Positions 39,230 through 50,461 of a stretch of DNA of 64,000 nt are shown here, in pieces. The position numbers were made by a program, and so were the translations under genes. This DNA is from Pantoea sp. 18069 (GTDB taxonomy: Bacteria > Pseudomonadota > Gammaproteobacteria > Burkholderiales > Burkholderiaceae_C): the NCBI RefSeq assembly GCF_902706035.1, contig NZ_CACSJA010000019.1, positions 1-64,000 on the forward strand. The letters are read 5' to 3'. The notes below the pieces were generated by a model. That model did not search any database and had not been told where the DNA came from. It saw only the letters and a program-made list of their open reading frames with translations. The first letter of the stretch is position 1; every line of letters begins with the position of its first letter.

Positions 39230-39286
39230 TGGCAGAAAGCTTTGTGGTGCGGCAAATAAATCTGCCATACCCAAGTGCTTCAAACT

Positions 39287-39362
39287 TGGCGACCCTACGG
39301 GGATTCGAACCCCGGTACTCACCGTGAAAGGGTGATGTCCTAGGCCTCTAGACGATAGGGTC
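39287..39362 (-). tRNA. tRNA-Glu(TTC), copy 2
   Basis: Identical in sequence to the copy at 38935-39010. Confidence 0.96.
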
Positions 39363-39392
39363 GTAACCTACGGAACTTCCGTTCTGATTTCT

Positions 39393-39468
<76 letters not shown>

Positions 39469-39505
39469 AATGGATTCGTGCTATAAGGCATGAACCCGTA
39501 AACTG

Positions 39506-39582
39506 TGGCGGAGTGGACGGGACTCGAACCCGCGACCCCCGGCGTGACAGGCCGGTATTCTAACCAACTGAACTACCACTCC
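39506..39582 (-). tRNA. tRNA-Asp(GTC), copy 1
   Basis: Identical in sequence to the other two tRNA-Asp genes; last member of the first transcribed unit. Confidence 0.96.
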
Positions 39583-39639
39583 TGGCAGAAAGCTTTGTAA
39601 TTCGGCAAATATTTTTGCCAAACCCAAGTGCTTCAAACT

Positions 39640-39715
39640 TGGCGACCCTACGGGGATTCGAACCCCGGTACTCACCGTGAAAGGGTGATGTCCTAGGCCT
39701 CTAGACGATAGGGTC
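39640..39715 (-). tRNA. tRNA-Glu(TTC), copy 1
   Basis: Identical in sequence to the other two tRNA-Glu genes. Confidence 0.96.
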
Positions 39716-39796
39716 AAAACCTTGGAACTTCCGTTCTCTAACTCTGCTCTTTTCAGAGCGCCTCAACTCACGCGCCTTTCGGCGCGCTTCAACATT

Positions 39797-39872
<76 letters not shown>

Positions 39873-39919
39873 TCTTGACAACACAATCAATTTCTTGCTG
39901 TGTGTCGTTGAAGACTCGA

Positions 39920-39949
39920 ATTATAGACAGGTTTTTAGACGTTTTGCAA
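39920..39949 (-). promoter_or_regulatory. promoter of the tRNA array, overlapping the gltX 3' end
   Basis: On the minus strand TTGCAA (39949-39944, codons for Leu-Gln near the gltX end), 18-bp spacer, perfect TATAAT (39925-39920). It drives the nine-tRNA transcript independently of gltX. Confidence 0.75.
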
Positions 39950-41338
39950 TCTCGCAGCAATTTTTTCACGACCGAGCAATTCAAGCACTGCATCGACCGA
40001 TGGCGTGTGCGCCGAGCCCACCGTCAGCACGCGCACCGGCATGGCCAGCTGGGGCATCTTCAGGCCCTGGGCCTTGAGCACTTCCTTGAAGGCCGCCGAG
40101 ATCGCTTCACGCGTCCAGTCGCAGGTCGCCAGCGCCGCGGCCAGTGCGGCAATCGCGGGCTGCACGGCTTCGGTCACATGCTTGGCATGCTCTTCGGCAT
40201 TGGGCGTGACGTCACGGTAGAAGACCTGGGCCCAGTCGGCCAGCGCCACCAGCGTGTCGCAGCGGTCCTTGAACAGACCGCAGATGCGCACCAGCTGGTC
40301 GCCCGCATCGAGTTCGGCGGCCGAGATGCCGCGCTTCTCCAGGAAAGGCTTGACCTGCGCGGCCAGCGCCTGGTCGTCCATGGCCTTGAGGTGCTGGGCA
40401 TTGACCCAGCGCAGCTTGGCTTCGTCGAACTGGCCCGCGCTGCGACCCAGGTGGTCGAGGTTGAACCATTCGAGGAACTGCGCACGGCTGAAGATTTCGT
40501 CGTCACCGTGGCTCCAGCCCAGGCGCGCGAGGTAGTTGACCATGGCGTCGGCCAGATAGCCTTCGTCACGGTACTGCGTCACGGCCTTGGCGCCGTTGCG
40601 CTTGCTCATCTTCTCGCCCTGTTCGTTGAGCACCGTGGGCAGGTGGGCAAACACCGGCACCTGGGCGCCCAGCGCTTCGAAGATATGGATCTGGCGCGGC
40701 GTGTTGTTGATATGGTCGTCGCCACGGATCACATGGGTGATCTGCATGTCCATGTCGTCTACGCAGACGCAGAAGTTGTAGGTGGGCGTGCCGTCAGGGC
40801 GCGCGATCACCAGGTCGTCGAGTTCGCTGTTCTGGAATTCGATGCGGCCCTTGCACTTGTCTTCCCAGGCCACGACCCCGCCCTGCGGGGTCTTGAAGCG
40901 CAGCACGGGCTGCACGCCTTCGGGCACGGGCGGCAGTTGCTTGCCCGGCTCGGGGCGCCAGGTGCCGTCGTAGCGCGGCTTTTCCTTGCTGACCATCTGC
41001 TGCTCGCGCAGCGCGTCCAGCTCCTGCATGCTCATATAGCAGGGATAGACCATTCCCTTTTCCTGCAACTGCGCCAGCACCTCTTTGTAGCGGTCAATGC
41101 GTTGCATCTGATAGAACGGGCCTTCGTCGGGCGTGAGCTGCAGCCACTCCATGCCTTCGAGGATGACGTCGACCGACGCCTGGGTCGAGCGCTCGAGGTC
41201 GGTGTCTTCGATGCGCAGTATGAAGTCGCCGCCATTGGCACGCGCAAACGCCCAGGGGTAGAGCGCCGAGCGGATGTTGCCCAGGTGGATGAAGCCCGTG
41301 GGCGAAGGGGCGAAACGGGTACGTACTTTGGTGCTCAT
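39935..41338 (-). CDS. gltX: glutamyl-tRNA synthetase
   Basis: This 467-residue class I aminoacyl-tRNA synthetase has [16 protein letters not shown] carrying the HIGH-type signature (HLGN) and [12 protein letters not shown] with the KMSKS loop. [20 protein letters not shown] and the C-terminal anticodon-binding helical domain are complete. It charges tRNA-Glu; three tRNA-Glu genes follow on the same strand. The start overlaps the metZ stop (ATGA). The last codons contain the -35 box of the tRNA promoter. Confidence 0.97.
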   Translation of the reverse strand: MSTKVRTRFAPSPTGFIHLGNIRSALYPWAFARANGGDFILRIEDTDLERSTQASVDVILEGMEWLQLTPDEGPFYQMQRIDRYKEVLAQLQEKGMVYPCYMSMQELDALREQQMVSKEKPRYDGTWRPEPGKQLPPVPEGVQPVLRFKTPQGGVVAWEDKCKGRIEFQNSELDDLVIARPDGTPTYNFCVCVDDMDMQITHVIRGDDHINNTPRQIHIFEALGAQVPVFAHLPTVLNEQGEKMSKRNGAKAVTQYRDEGYLADAMVNYLARLGWSHGDDEIFSRAQFLEWFNLDHLGRSAGQFDEAKLRWVNAQHLKAMDDQALAAQVKPFLEKRGISAAELDAGDQLVRICGLFKDRCDTLVALADWAQVFYRDVTPNAEEHAKHVTEAVQPAIAALAAALATCDWTREAISAAFKEVLKAQGLKMPQLAMPVRVLTVGSAHTPSVDAVLELLGREKIAARLQNV

Positions 41339-42549
41339 GACAGGGTGTCCAGTCCACGGCAGAGATCTGCCTTGATGTCTTCAAGATGTTCGAGGCCGAC
41401 CGACAGTCGGATCAGGCCCTGGCCTATGCCGGCGGCCTGGCGCTGGTCTTCGGAAAGGCGGCCATGCGAAGTGCTGGCCGGGTGGGTGATGGTGGTCTTC
41501 ACGTCGCCCAGGTTGGCGGTGATGCTGCACACGCGCGTGCTGTCGATGACCGCGAACGCGTTGGCGCGCAGCGCTTCGGGTGTGTCGCCGATCACGTCGA
41601 AGGCCAGCACGCCGCCGCCCATGCTCGACTGCTGGCGCATGGCCAGCGCATGCTGGGGGTGCGTGGGCAGGCCGGGGTAGTGCACGCGCGCGACCTTGGG
41701 GTGGGCTTCGAGCCAATGCGCCATCTCGAGCGCGGCCGCGCTCATCGCCTTGACGCGCAGCGACAGCGTTTCCATGCCCTTGAGCACGACCCAGGCGTTG
41801 AACGGCGCGAGGTTGAGGCCGGCGGTGCGCATGAAGGCGCCCATCTTGTCTTCGACCAGCGCCTTGGGGCCGCAGACCGCCCCCGCCATCACCCGGCCCT
41901 GGCCGTCGAGCAGCTTGGTGCCCGAATGCACGATCAGGTCGGCGCCGAATTCCACGGGACGCTGCAGCACCGGCGACGCGAAGCTGTTGTCGACCGCGAG
42001 CAAGGCGCCATGCGCATGGGCCAGTTCGGCCAGCGCCGCGATGTCGCACAGGTCGCCCAGCGGGTTGGTCGGGGTTTCGGCGAACAGCAGGCGCGTCTCG
42101 GGGCGGATCGCGGCCTTCCAGGCGGCGACATCGGTCTGCGAGACAAAGCTGGTGCTCACGCCAAAGCGCGCCATCTCGCTGCCCAGCAGCTTGATCGTCG
42201 AGCCGAACATCGACTGCGAGCAGATGATGTGGTCGCCGGCCTTGAGCATGGTCATGGCCACCAGCAGGATGGCGGCCATGCCGGTGGACGTCGCGACCGC
42301 GGCTTCGGTGCCTTCCATCGCGGCCAGGCGGCGCTCGAAGCTGGTCACGGTAGGGTTCGAGGTGCGGCTGTAGGTATAGCCCGGTTCCTCGTTGGCGAAA
42401 CGGCGCGCGGCCGTGGCCGCGTCGGGCTGCACAAAGCTGCTGGTGAGATACAGCGCTTCGCTGTGCTCGCCCCACTGGCTGCGTTCAACGGATTCGCGCA
42501 CCGCGAGGGTATCGGGGTGCAGGCCGGCGGGAAGGGTTCGTTCGGTCAC
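41335..42549 (-). CDS. metZ: O-succinylhomoserine sulfhydrylase
   Basis: This 404-residue Cys/Met-metabolism PLP enzyme (gamma family) has the PLP-Lys in [20 protein letters not shown] and MetZ-like segments [20 protein letters not shown] and [15 protein letters not shown]. It makes homocysteine directly from O-succinylhomoserine and sulfide, bypassing cystathionine. MetZ rather than MetB or MetC is preferred because of the GQGRVMAG segment and the usual Burkholderiales annotation. Activity with O-acetylhomoserine is possible. It is upstream of gltX with a 4-bp overlap, and has a leader hairpin. Confidence 0.93.
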   Translation of the reverse strand: MTERTLPAGLHPDTLAVRESVERSQWGEHSEALYLTSSFVQPDAATAARRFANEEPGYTYSRTSNPTVTSFERRLAAMEGTEAAVATSTGMAAILLVAMTMLKAGDHIICSQSMFGSTIKLLGSEMARFGVSTSFVSQTDVAAWKAAIRPETRLLFAETPTNPLGDLCDIAALAELAHAHGALLAVDNSFASPVLQRPVEFGADLIVHSGTKLLDGQGRVMAGAVCGPKALVEDKMGAFMRTAGLNLAPFNAWVVLKGMETLSLRVKAMSAAALEMAHWLEAHPKVARVHYPGLPTHPQHALAMRQQSSMGGGVLAFDVIGDTPEALRANAFAVIDSTRVCSITANLGDVKTTITHPASTSHGRLSEDQRQAAGIGQGLIRLSVGLEHLEDIKADLCRGLDTLS

Positions 42550-42622
42550 GGTGGAATTCCTGGTTGTCCAGCGGAGGCAGGCCGGTGCTGGCGGCGCAAA
42601 GAAAAATGAGCCAAACCCGCTG

Positions 42623-42648
42623 GGTCAGACAGGTTGCAAGACCTGACC
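42623..42648 (-). promoter_or_regulatory. hairpin in the metZ leader
   Basis: GGTC-agac-AGGT / ACCT-GACC (plus-strand 42623-42634 with 42641-42648) lies about 75 bp before the metZ start. It does not fit a known SAM or SAH riboswitch that I can recognise, and no T tract follows. Confidence 0.35.
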
Positions 42649-42743
42649 TTCCGCGTTTTTAGCTCTTTTCCATGACAGCCAAGCCGGTGGCGCACGCTGC
42701 GCCCCGCTTCATTGCTTGCAATCGTTCTTACTGTAACGCTCTT

Positions 42744-42881
42744 AGAGCGGTTAACACGACCCAGCAAATCGAAGATTTGCGGTTGAGGCGAGGCGCGGCC
42801 GGCTAGGCGCGGTGCCGCAGACAGTGCGAGTAGCACGGCAAGGCAACGCAACGACGCATCAAGGGTTGTGTTCGCCGCTCT
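42744..42881 (-). repeat. dispersed stop-codon-linked element, copy 1
   Basis: This 138-bp element follows purF and begins on the last base of its TGA. Its ends are imperfect inverted repeats of about 19 bp (AGAGCGG-YK-AACAC-RACCC consensus). An internal hairpin GCAAATC / GATTTGC sits near the far end. It aligns along nearly its whole length with copy 2 in opposite chromosomal orientation. No open frame is visible. A CGCTCT-T-AGAGCG palindrome (42737-42749) straddles its distal end. Confidence 0.7.
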
Positions 42882-44389
42882 CAGGCGTCCTGGGCGTTGG
42901 GCAGCGACAGGCGCGAGGTATCGACATCGCCCTCTTCCGCGGCGCCAGTGCGGCCCGCGTTGAGCGCCGCGATATCGCCTTCGGAAATGTCACCGGTCAC
43001 ATAGACGCCGTCAAAGCACGAGGCCTCGAAGCCGTGCACGTCAGGGTTGAGCGCGCCAATGGCTTTCTTCATGCCGTCGACGTCCTGGTAGATCAGCGCG
43101 TCGCAACCGATCACCTGGCGGATTTCCTCTACCGTGCGGTCGTGCGCGACCAGCTCGCTCTTGGTCGGCATGTCGATGCCGTAGACATTGGGAAAGCGCA
43201 CCGGCGGTGCGGCGCTCGCCAGGTAGACCTTGTTGGCACCGGCATCACGCGCCATCTGCACGATTTCCTTGGACGTCGTGCCGCGCACGATGGAGTCGTC
43301 GACCAGCAGCACATTGCGGCCCTTGAACTCGCTGCCGATGGCATTGAGCTTCTGGCGCACCGATTTCTTGCGCGCGCCCTGACCGGGCATGATGAAGGTG
43401 CGGCCCACGTAGCGGTTCTTCACGAAGCCTTCGCGGTAGGGCAGGCCCAGCAGTTGGGCGAGCTGCATGGCGCTCGGGCGGCTCGATTCGGGAATCGGGA
43501 TGATCACGTCGATCTCGTTGGGCGGCACCGTGGAGATCACGCGCTTGGCCAGCGATTCACCCAGGTTCAGACGCGCCTGGTAGACGGAAATGCCGTCCAT
43601 GACCGAGTCGGGCCGGGCCAGGTAGACGTATTCGAAAATGCAGGGGTGCAGTTCGCTCTTCTCGGCGCATTGCTCGGCGCGCACGCTGCCGTCGGTGCCG
43701 ATGTAGACCGCTTCGCCCGGAGCGACATCGCGCTCGAGCGAGTACAGGTTGCCTTCGAGGGCCACCGATTCGCTGCCCAGCATGACGCTGCCGTCGGCGC
43801 CGCGGCCCATGCACAGCGGACGGATGCCGTAGGGGTCACGGAAGGCCAGCAGGCCGTAGCCGGCGATCAGCGCGATCACCGCGTACGAGCCGCGCACGCG
43901 CTTGTGCACCGCGCGCACGGCCTTGAACACGTCCGCGCTCTGCAGCGGCGCGCCGCTCGTGGCACGGGCCAGTTCGTGGGCCAGCACGTTGAGCAGCACT
44001 TCCGAATCGCTGTCCGTATTGGTGTGGCGATGGTCGGTATCGGCGAGTTCGGCACGCAGCTGCTTGGCGTTGGTCAGGTTGCCGTTGTGCACCATGACGA
44101 TGCCGAACGGCGCATTGACGTAGAAAGGCTGGGCCTCTTCTTCGCTGGCTGCATTGCCGGCCGTGGGGTAGCGCACCTGCCCCAGGCCGATATTGCCCGG
44201 CAGCGCGCGCATGTTGCGCGTACGGAAAACATCGCGCACCATGCCCTTGGCCTTGTGCATGTAGAACTTGCGTTCCTGTTGGGTCACGATGCCTGCCGCA
44301 TCCTGGCCGCGGTGCTGCAGCAGCAGCAGCGCGTCATAGATCAGCTGATTCACGGGTGCAGTGCTGACTACACCGACGATTCCACACAT
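42881..44389 (-). CDS. purF: amidophosphoribosyltransferase
   Basis: This 502-residue enzyme commits PRPP to purine synthesis. The N-terminal class II glutamine amidotransferase domain begins MCGIVGVVS, with Cys2 (Cys1 after Met removal) as nucleophile. The C-terminal phosphoribosyltransferase domain carries the PRPP loop VLLVDDSIVRGTTSKEIVQM. ATG at 44389 is fixed by the catalytic Cys. It is downstream of cvpA, the classical cvpA-purF pair. Its stop codon touches a dispersed repeat. Confidence 0.97.
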   Translation of the reverse strand: MCGIVGVVSTAPVNQLIYDALLLLQHRGQDAAGIVTQQERKFYMHKAKGMVRDVFRTRNMRALPGNIGLGQVRYPTAGNAASEEEAQPFYVNAPFGIVMVHNGNLTNAKQLRAELADTDHRHTNTDSDSEVLLNVLAHELARATSGAPLQSADVFKAVRAVHKRVRGSYAVIALIAGYGLLAFRDPYGIRPLCMGRGADGSVMLGSESVALEGNLYSLERDVAPGEAVYIGTDGSVRAEQCAEKSELHPCIFEYVYLARPDSVMDGISVYQARLNLGESLAKRVISTVPPNEIDVIIPIPESSRPSAMQLAQLLGLPYREGFVKNRYVGRTFIMPGQGARKKSVRQKLNAIGSEFKGRNVLLVDDSIVRGTTSKEIVQMARDAGANKVYLASAAPPVRFPNVYGIDMPTKSELVAHDRTVEEIRQVIGCDALIYQDVDGMKKAIGALNPDVHGFEASCFDGVYVTGDISEGDIAALNAGRTGAAEEGDVDTSRLSLPNAQDA

Positions 44390-44462
44390 AGTTGCGTTCC
44401 ATCCATCCGCGGGAAAAGTCCCGCCATTCTTGCAAGGCCGCCCGGGTAGGGCCGCCCTGCCC

Positions 44463-44954
44463 TCATCTTGAAGGCAAATACCTTCCCAATTCCTGCGGCA
44501 GCGCCGGCATCCAGTCCAGCAACAGGCCGCCGAGCTGCGGCGCAATCAGCGATTGCCGCCACCACTCGGACTGCTGCAAAGGCGTGTAAGCCACCACCAG
44601 GGTCACGACGACCAGCAGCAGACCGCCACGCAGCAGACCAAATACCGCACCCAGCGTGCGGTCCACAGGCCGCAGACCCACGCCATCAATCAGTCGCTTG
44701 GCGAGCCCGGAGACCAGGCCCCAGATAAACGCCACCGCGATAAACACCACGATAAACCCTGCTGCATAGCGCAGGGACACATCGCTGTTGGCCAGCGGCA
44801 GCCACTCGCCTATTTTCTCAGCCCACAGGCGCGCCGCCACGAAGGCCACGAGCCACCCTACCAGCGACAGCAGTTCATACACCAGGCCACGCCAGGCCCC
44901 CAGCAGCAGCGAACCCAGCACCACGGCCAGAAAAATCCAGTCGACAGCGCCCAT
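44463..44954 (-). CDS. cvpA: CvpA family membrane protein
   Basis: This 163-residue inner-membrane protein has four helices and the family segments VDWIFLAVVLGSLLLGAWRG and DRTLGAVFGLLRG. CvpA is required for colicin V production in E. coli and more generally affects envelope integrity. Start: ATG at 44954; a GTG two codons upstream would add two residues, and neither has a clear ribosome site. It is upstream of purF by 73 bp and follows the SPOR gene by 22 bp. Confidence 0.9.
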   Translation of the reverse strand: MGAVDWIFLAVVLGSLLLGAWRGLVYELLSLVGWLVAFVAARLWAEKIGEWLPLANSDVSLRYAAGFIVVFIAVAFIWGLVSGLAKRLIDGVGLRPVDRTLGAVFGLLRGGLLLVVVTLVVAYTPLQQSEWWRQSLIAPQLGGLLLDWMPALPQELGRYLPSR

Positions 44955-44976
44955 GGTCACACAGCCATGATCCGCA

Positions 44977-45837
44977 TCAGGGCTTGATCACCGAGGCCGG
45001 CAAGCCCAGACCCTTGACGCGCGCCGCGGCCTTGTCGGCTTCGGCCCGGCTGTTGAACGGGCCTACGCGCACCCGGGTGCGCTGGCCATCCTTGGTCGTC
45101 ACCGTCTGGGTAAAGGCCTTGAGGCCCGCGGCTTCGAGCCTGGCGCGCACTTCACGCGCCTTGTCCGCATCGCCAAACGCGCCCACCTGGACCACGACGC
45201 GCTCGTTGCCGGCGTCGGCCGTCGAACGGCCTTCGAGCAGCGCGCGCGCGCGCGCCGCCTCGTCGGGCTTGGCTTCGGGTTTCGGTTCAGGCTTGGGCCT
45301 GGCCGGCGCTTCCACCTTGGGCACGGGCTGAGGCTTGGGCGGCTCGGTCTTGACCGGCGGCTTGGGCGCGGCAGGCTCGACCTTGGCGGGCGGCTTGGGC
45401 GCGGCCGGGGCGATCTGGGGCGGCACCGGCGGCATGGGCACGGGGGAGACTGCCGCACGCGGCGGCGCCACTGGCGTCGAAGGCTGGGGCTCGAAAATCT
45501 CTTCCCCCTGGTCCAGCGACGCATGCGTCGCCACGGAACTCGAAGTGCCGGTCTGGCCCGCCTGCGCCGCGGTTTCGCCCGGCACCATCAACGGCGCGAC
45601 ATGGCCACGGTCGGGAATTTCAATCGGAATATCGACCGGAATCGGCCGGGGCTGGGTGTCGAACAGCAGCGGGAAACCTACCACGCCGACCAGCACCAGC
45701 ACCGCCGCGCCGATCAGCCGATGGCGCGCGCGACTGCGCATCACGTCCACGCTTTCCACTTGGGCAGCGCGCGAACGTGGTACGGACTTGTCAGCAGCCT
45801 CTTTTTTGCCAGGCCAAGAGAACTTGAAAAATGCCAT
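44977..45837 (-). CDS. SPOR-domain membrane protein (DedD/FtsN-like)
   Basis: This 286-residue protein has a short cytoplasmic N-terminus, one membrane helix (RLIGAAVLVLVGVVGFPLLF), a long Pro/Lys/Ala-rich periplasmic linker (about 110-200), and a C-terminal SPOR domain starting VVVQVGAFGDADKAREVRAR. SPOR domains bind denuded peptidoglycan at the septum. The position between folC and cvpA is where E. coli has dedD. DedD is therefore the likely counterpart. Gap to folC is 21 bp. Confidence 0.9.
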   Translation of the reverse strand: MAFFKFSWPGKKEAADKSVPRSRAAQVESVDVMRSRARHRLIGAAVLVLVGVVGFPLLFDTQPRPIPVDIPIEIPDRGHVAPLMVPGETAAQAGQTGTSSSVATHASLDQGEEIFEPQPSTPVAPPRAAVSPVPMPPVPPQIAPAAPKPPAKVEPAAPKPPVKTEPPKPQPVPKVEAPARPKPEPKPEAKPDEAARARALLEGRSTADAGNERVVVQVGAFGDADKAREVRARLEAAGLKAFTQTVTTKDGQRTRVRVGPFNSRAEADKAAARVKGLGLPASVIKP

Positions 45838-45858
45838 GAAGTGCAGACTCGTTCAGGC

Positions 45859-47184
45859 TTATTCGCCCAGATGCTTGGCTTGCAGACGCGGCGTGCCATG
45901 AAGCAGCACACCGCCCACCGTATAAAACGAGCCAAAGACCACGATTCTATCAGCGGGGTCCGCTGCGGCGACGGCGGCCTGCAAGGCCAACTCGGGAGTC
46001 GCGTGCAGGCTGGTGGCCACTTCACGCCGTCCGCCGGCGACCATCTGCACCGCATTCCATTTCTGCTGCAGGCCCGCGGCCGTATCGGCACGTGGCGTGG
46101 GCAGGTCGCAGAAGTACCAGCGGTCGATCAGCGGGCCTACCTTGGCGAACATCGGCGCGAGGTCCTTGTCGGACATTGCGCCAAAAACCGCATGGGTCGT
46201 GGGGAAAAAGCCCATGGCATCGAGGTTGGCTGTCAAGGCCGCGACCGAATGCGGGTTGTGCGCGACATCGAGCACCAGCGTGGGCTGGCCCGGAACGATC
46301 TGGAAACGCCCCGGCAGCTCGACCATGGCCATGCCGGTGCGCACGGCCTGGGCCGTGACCGGCAGGCGATCGCGCAAGGCCTCGAACGCGGCAAGCGCGC
46401 CGGCGGCATTGACCAGCTGGTTCGCTCCGCGCAGCGCCGGATAGGCCAGGCCCGCATAGCGGCGCCCGCGGCCCGCCCAGCCCCACTGCTGCTTGTCGCC
46501 GGAGAAATTGAAATCCTGGCCGAACTGCCACAGCTGCGCGCCGATTGCATGCGCATGGTCGATCACGCTTTGCGGCGCGACCGGGTCGCTGACGATCACC
46601 GGCCGTCCCGGGCGCATGATGCCGGCCTTTTCGCGGCCTATGGCTTCGCGGTCCTTGCCCAGCAGCTCGGTATGGTCGATGTCTATGCTGGTGATGATCG
46701 CGCAGTCGGTGTCGATCACGTTCGTAGCATCCAGGCGCCCGCCCAGGCCGACTTCGAGAATCGCCACGTCCAGGCCCGATTGGCTCAGCAGATGCATGAT
46801 GCCCAGCGTGGTGAACTCGAAATAGGTCAGCTGGACTTCATCGCCGCCGCGCACGCGCGCGGCCTCGACAGCTTCGAAGCTGCCCATCAGTTGCTCGGCG
46901 CTGGCGATTTCACCGCCGATGCGGCAACGCTCCTCGAAGTGCACGAGATGCGGCGAGGTATAGACGCCGGGCTTGTAGCCGGACTGCAGGGCCACGGCCT
47001 CGAGCATGGCGCAGGTCGAGCCCTTGCCATTGGTGCCGGCCACGGTGATCACCGGGCAGTCGAAACGCAGCGCCAGGCGCTGGGCCACTTCGCGCACGCG
47101 CTCCAGGCCCATGGCGATGTTTTGGGGGTGCAGGCGCTCGCAATAAGAGAGCCAGGCTTCCAGATTGGGGAATGTGGTGTGCAT
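45859..47184 (-). CDS. folC: folylpolyglutamate synthase / dihydrofolate synthase
   Basis: This 441-residue Mur-ligase-family enzyme adds glutamate to dihydropteroate and folates. The P-loop ITVAGTNGKGSTCAML, the second site YTSPHLVHFEERCRI, VGLGGRLDATNV and DVAHNPHS near the C-terminus are all present. ATG at 47184 (MHTTFPNLEAWL) fits the family; an in-frame ATG at 47247 would add 21 residues and its CATG would overlap the divergent gene's start. It heads folC-SPOR-cvpA-purF. Confidence 0.96.
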   Translation of the reverse strand: MHTTFPNLEAWLSYCERLHPQNIAMGLERVREVAQRLALRFDCPVITVAGTNGKGSTCAMLEAVALQSGYKPGVYTSPHLVHFEERCRIGGEIASAEQLMGSFEAVEAARVRGGDEVQLTYFEFTTLGIMHLLSQSGLDVAILEVGLGGRLDATNVIDTDCAIITSIDIDHTELLGKDREAIGREKAGIMRPGRPVIVSDPVAPQSVIDHAHAIGAQLWQFGQDFNFSGDKQQWGWAGRGRRYAGLAYPALRGANQLVNAAGALAAFEALRDRLPVTAQAVRTGMAMVELPGRFQIVPGQPTLVLDVAHNPHSVAALTANLDAMGFFPTTHAVFGAMSDKDLAPMFAKVGPLIDRWYFCDLPTPRADTAAGLQQKWNAVQMVAGGRREVATSLHATPELALQAAVAAADPADRIVVFGSFYTVGGVLLHGTPRLQAKHLGE

Positions 47185-47245
47185 ACTGCGCGCATTGTCG
47201 CCCAGCGGCGGCAGCTCGATTGTCTTCACCCGGAGTATCCCCTTC

Positions 47246-47602
47246 ATGATCGTTTACGGCATTCCCAACTGCGACACCGTCAAAAAAGCCCGGCTATGGC
47301 TTGCGTCCCATGGCCAGGCACATGCGTTCCATGATTTCAAGAAGCTCGGCGTACCGCCCGAGCATCTGACGCGCTGGATAGCCGCCCTGGGCTGGGAGAA
47401 GATCGTCAACCGCCAGGGAACGACCTGGCGCAAGCTCGACGCCTCGGCCCAGGCCGGCGTGCAGGACGCGGCCAGCGCCAGCGCCCTGGTGCAGGCCCAG
47501 CCCAGCCTCATCAAGCGCCCGGTCGTCGAGTGGCCCGACGGCAGCATCAGCGTCGGCTTCCAGGCCGACGCCTGGGCGGCGCGGCTGGGCGAAAGCGCCT
47601 GA
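47246..47602 (+). CDS. ArsC/Spx-family thioredoxin-fold protein (YffB-like)
   Basis: This 118-residue protein has MIVYGIPNCDTVKKARLWL, a single Cys in the active-site turn (CDT, not CxxC), then HAFHDFKKLGVPPEHLTRWI and the substrate loop SLIKRPVVEWP. It is similar to E. coli YffB and the ArsC/Spx family. YffB-type proteins bind glutathione and are probably thiol reductases; arsenate reduction is unproven and no ars genes are near. Divergent from folC with 61 bp between the chosen starts. Confidence 0.9.
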   Translation: MIVYGIPNCDTVKKARLWLASHGQAHAFHDFKKLGVPPEHLTRWIAALGWEKIVNRQGTTWRKLDASAQAGVQDAASASALVQAQPSLIKRPVVEWPDGSISVGFQADAWAARLGESA

Positions 47603-47720
47603 TCCGCATACAAACACTTACCGGCGTTTACCCCCCTGGAGTACGCGCTTCACCGACCGAGCCTAAAATTTCGGGTATTGCCGGGGCATGAGTGCCGCGG
47701 TCAGCCAAGGAGCTTTAGCC

Positions 47721-48437
47721 ATGAAAAGAATGATCTGGATCGGAGCCGCAGCCGCGCTGTCGACAGGCGCTGCAATGGCCCAGGAGCAAGGCCGCGTGCT
47801 GTCCGTCTCCCCCGTGCATCAGCAGGTGAGCGTGCCCCAGCAGGTATGCCACGATGAAAGCGTTCCCGTGCGCCAGCGCAGTTCGGGCGCGGGCGCGGTG
47901 CTGGGCGCCGTGGTCGGCGGGCTCGCGGGCAACGCGATCGGCGGCGGCTCGGGCCGTGCGGCAGCGACCGGCGCAGGCCTGGTCGGCGGCGCGATGCTGG
48001 GCAACCAGCTCGAAGGCAATGGTGCCGCCGAGTACCAGACCGTGCGCCGCTGCACCACGCAGAACTTCTACCGCAACCAGGCCGTCGGCTACGACGTGGT
48101 CTACGAGTATGCAGGCCGCCAGTACACGACGCGCACCGCCAGCCCTCCGGGCGACTGGATTGCGCTGAGCGTGCAACCGGCCCAGGCGCAGGGCTACTAC
48201 GGCACGCAGGATGTCTACTCCAGCCCGTCCTACCCGCCCGTGACCTATTCCACGCCGCAGCAGGTCCATACCGTTCCGGAAGACCGGGGCTACAGCGCCG
48301 CCGACTATGTCGCGCCCATACTGCTGGGTGCGACGATTGCCGCCGGCGCGCACTATGTGCTGCGGCCCCGGGATCGCTGGAACGGCCCGCGCTATTACGA
48401 GCGTCCACGCCACCACCACGGCGGCTGGCGCCGTTAA
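47721..48437 (+). CDS. glycine-zipper 2TM-domain outer membrane protein
   Basis: This 238-residue exported protein has a signal peptide (MKRMIWIGAAAALSTGAAMA). A glycine-zipper segment, GAGAVLGAVVGGLAGNAIGG continuing GLVGGAMLGNQLEG, has the Rick_17kDa/2TM pattern that inserts in membranes. A Tyr-rich region and an Arg/His-rich tail (about 215-238) follow. There is no lipobox Cys, so it is not an obvious lipoprotein. AAGGAG precedes the start. The role is unknown; related proteins affect envelope stability. Its TAA touches the second dispersed repeat. Confidence 0.85.
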   Translation: MKRMIWIGAAAALSTGAAMAQEQGRVLSVSPVHQQVSVPQQVCHDESVPVRQRSSGAGAVLGAVVGGLAGNAIGGGSGRAAATGAGLVGGAMLGNQLEGNGAAEYQTVRRCTTQNFYRNQAVGYDVVYEYAGRQYTTRTASPPGDWIALSVQPAQAQGYYGTQDVYSSPSYPPVTYSTPQQVHTVPEDRGYSAADYVAPILLGATIAAGAHYVLRPRDRWNGPRYYERPRHHHGGWRR

Positions 48438-48561
48438 GAGCGACATAACACAACCCTTGAGGCGTCGTTGCTTCGCCTTGTCGTGCTACTCGCACTGCCT
48501 GCGGCGCAGCGCCTAGCCTCAACCGCAAATCTGCGATTTGCTGGGTTTTGTTAGCCGCTCT
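48437..48561 (+). repeat. dispersed stop-codon-linked element, copy 2
   Basis: This 125-bp element begins on the last A of the TAA of the preceding gene, reads AGAGCGACATAACACAACCC and ends TTAGCCGCTCT. Read from the stop codon, it runs in the same direction as copy 1 does after purF. The internal hairpin GCAAATC-TGC-GATTTGC keeps its stem while the loop differs from copy 1. A TTGTCGTGCTACTCGCACTG block is shared almost exactly. Confidence 0.7.
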
Positions 48562-48722
48562 AGGTGCCAGGGCAGCCGCTGATCTGGTTGCCAATGCCTT
48601 ATACGCCCCTGAAGCTGCGGTTTCAGGGGCGCTTTGCATGGCGACGCCCCTGCGCGCAACGCGGGGCTGGCTGGCTGGCCTAAAATCCATGCTTTGCCCA
48701 CTTTCACGGACCGCGTTCTTCC

Positions 48723-50439
<1,717 letters not shown>

Positions 50440-50461
50440 TCAGGCGCCAGCCGATCGCTGA

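Noticed and set aside
40005..41680. Long plus-strand frames antisense to gltX and metZ
   Set aside because: Both minus-strand genes have complete active-site motifs; the antisense frames show shadow composition only.
42550..42743. SAM or SAH riboswitch before metZ
   Set aside because: A hairpin exists, but none of the conserved sequence of the SAM-II or SAH classes could be recognised.
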